The translations under genes and the position numbers were made by a program. Of a stretch of 64,000 bases of DNA, positions 62,316-64,000 are shown in pieces. The stretch is from Pipra filicauda (taxonomy: Eukaryota > Chordata > Aves > Passeriformes > Pipridae): assembly GCF_003945595.2 (NCBI RefSeq), contig NW_024104293.1, positions 678,501-742,500 on the forward strand, written 5' to 3'. Below the pieces are notes generated by a model, which worked only from the letters and a program-made list of their open reading frames with translations, had not been told where the DNA came from and did not search any database. The stretch's first letter is position 1. Each line of letters opens with the position of its first letter.

Positions 62316-64000
62316 GTGAGGGGCACAGAGCTGGCAGTGACTGACCTTCTCAGCCAGGGTGACTGAAACAATCACTGCAGTCATGAGGGTTATTAATGAC
62401 AAAAGAGATTAGAAACAAACAACCCTTTCCCAGGTGTTGGGAAAAGGAACAGTTTTAGTGCTGGATTATAAATTAAGTATCTATTGTGTAATGACTTCCC
62501 TGACTGCAAAAGCAAAACAGAGGAAATGAGGATAAAGTCTGGACTGTTATTAGTCTAAATTGTTATAGACGTGCAAAAATTCCTTGCAGGATATTAATAT
62601 GAAAATTAAGGTTAGCAAAAAGGCATTTTATAGTGGAAGCAATCTTCCTTCATGCTGGAGAAGGATGTGGCCCAATTTGGTGGAATACCACAAAGATTCA
62701 AACAGGAGGCAGGTAGAGAACAGGGACATGCAGCTAGACATGGGAAACAAGAGACTAGCAGGAATTCAGGGAGGGCTGCATGGAATAAAGCAGAGCTCAA
62801 AGACCGAAGTCAAAATATCCGCACTCTGAAGTGTTTTGCAAATGAATACTGTAGAAAAGCAGTGAGTGACATCTCTCTAAACCGCATTAAATCATTAACT
62901 GCTTGCTGACATAGCATCTAATGCACCCTTCTTTTGAGACCACTTCACTGAGCTGACTCATCGAACCTGGCTGGAAAGGGAAAATGACAAATGTTACCAT
63001 TCAGAATATGTGGAGCAGGGTAGGAATGAGAGGTTTGAAAAAAAACAGCAGCCAGTCTGGAAATCAAAGTTTGTGTTTTATCCAAAAGCTCCAAGGGAAG
63101 CACTGTGATCATGTGCAGGCCTTGCTGCTTCTGCCCTCCTGCTGCACCAGCTGCTTTTCCTCCAGCTCAAAATTGGTGTGCAGATTTTGACATAAGATGC
63201 CACATGCCAAGTTTTCCCTGGAGAAGCTTTCCCAAAGGGCTGGTTTCTGGCAACAGGGAGCTGTAGGGGAGAAAGCTGACAACCCTTTAATTCTGCAGCC
63301 TCTCTGTGTGGTGGTGGTTGCCAGAGCAGCATTCATTTCCCTCTCTGCTGGTTCCATGGAGGGATCCTGGCAGTGTCGGGCCAGTGCTGGGCTGTGAGCA
63401 CCCTCAGGGCCTGCCTGGGGGAACACACACACAGCAGGGTAGTGCTTAGCACCTTTAGCTACCTTCTGATTTTAATGGTGGGACCTCCCCAAATGTTACA
63501 AGCTGTTTCCTGAGGGCCTGGCAAATTTGGCTTCTGGTGAGACGGCAGAAGGCTCTGGAGGGAGCCCTGTGTCTGCTCCGGATGCACAGCACTTCCACAG
63601 CAGACAGCAAACCCAGCTACCAGGCCAAAAATCTCTGCAGGATGTCAATGGGAGTGCTTAGCACAGGAGTCTGCAAACAGCAGATGGGGCAGCTGTTTCT
63701 GTGGGCTTTTGTGGCTTGTGAGAGTGATGTCCCACCTCTCCAAGCTTTGCTCAAGAGAGCAGACACTCTGATATACTGCTGTCTCATCTAGTGCTGTATC
63801 TGTCATCTTGAGCTAAAAAGCCACCACTTCCCAGTGTCATAAACACCAGATTTTAATATCTGTCAGCACCTATCACTCTGTTACTGACCCATTATGGTTT
63901 TTTCAGTTCTGTGACATCTTTTCCAAAACCAAACAGGTTTTTGCTAATTCCGAAATCATTACTCTCGTGAGTAAGCAGAATCTCTCATTGCAACTCTTAC
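62316..64000 (+). other. RGL1: RGL1 intron 16 (incomplete at right edge)
   Basis: Contains copy 2 of the direct repeat and a short CA run near 63423. I looked for the next RA-domain exon (family pattern LTSQDK...) and did not find it, so the intron continues past the window. Confidence 0.78.
62377..62934 (+). repeat. Direct repeat, copy 2 (intron 16)
   Basis: Second copy of the 59969-60517 sequence, about 2.4 kb downstream in the same orientation. Relative to copy 1 it has an extra stretch of about 20 bp near 62761-62781 and lacks about 15 bp near the segment after CTGGAGAAGGA. The two copies bracket exons 15 and 16. Confidence 0.92.

Noticed and set aside
59969..62934. The two 550-bp direct repeats as LTRs of an endogenous retrovirus.
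   Set aside because: The interval between them contains RGL1 exons 15 and 16, not gag/pol/env. The copies lack TG...CA ends, and no primer-binding site or polypurine tract is evident.

Overview
This is vertebrate nuclear DNA, most likely from a bird. CR1 LINE fragments in both orientations, the CR1-type 3' ends, the compact GC-rich CpG-island promoter and large introns with GT-AG boundaries all fit a sauropsid genome. The sequence does not fix the species.

The window holds one gene I can recognise, on the + strand. It encodes a Ral guanine-nucleotide exchange factor of the RalGDS family and matches RGL1 best. I could place sixteen coding exons (11909-62315), all with GT-AG introns and consistent phases. 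They give 718 codons, running from the initiator Met through the Ras-exchanger N-terminal (REM) domain, the CDC25-type catalytic domain, a Ser-rich linker and the first part of the Ras-association (RA) domain. The last exon or exons, with the rest of the RA domain and the stop codon, lie beyond the right edge.

Layout: 1-11.5 kb is upstream sequence without a recognisable gene. It holds a long imperfect inverted repeat (1331-1566), an A-rich tract, a second short CpG-rich block (about 2515-2760), two short CR1 tails and a roughly 0.5 kb CR1 3' end that stops about 115 bp before the main CpG island. 11.5-12.0 kb is the CpG-island promoter and first coding exon. Intron 1 begins with a GC-rich 18/19-bp minisatellite of about 27 units. 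Intron 2 (18.7 kb), intron 3 (4.9 kb) and intron 4 (9.1 kb) are mostly non-repetitive, apart from homopolymer and simple-repeat tracts. From 46 kb the exons become dense. Intron 7 carries an antisense CR1 reverse-transcriptase remnant. Introns 14 and 16 share a diverged direct repeat of about 550 bp that brackets exons 15 and 16.

The most unusual coding feature is exon 16. Its Ser-rich linker has an 18-bp (six-codon) tandem array rich in Gly-Ser-Asp-Lys, just before the RA domain. I saw no CRISPR array, tRNA, rRNA, intact transposon or second protein-coding gene. The long open frames on both strands around 12.0-12.5 kb are by-products of the minisatellite.
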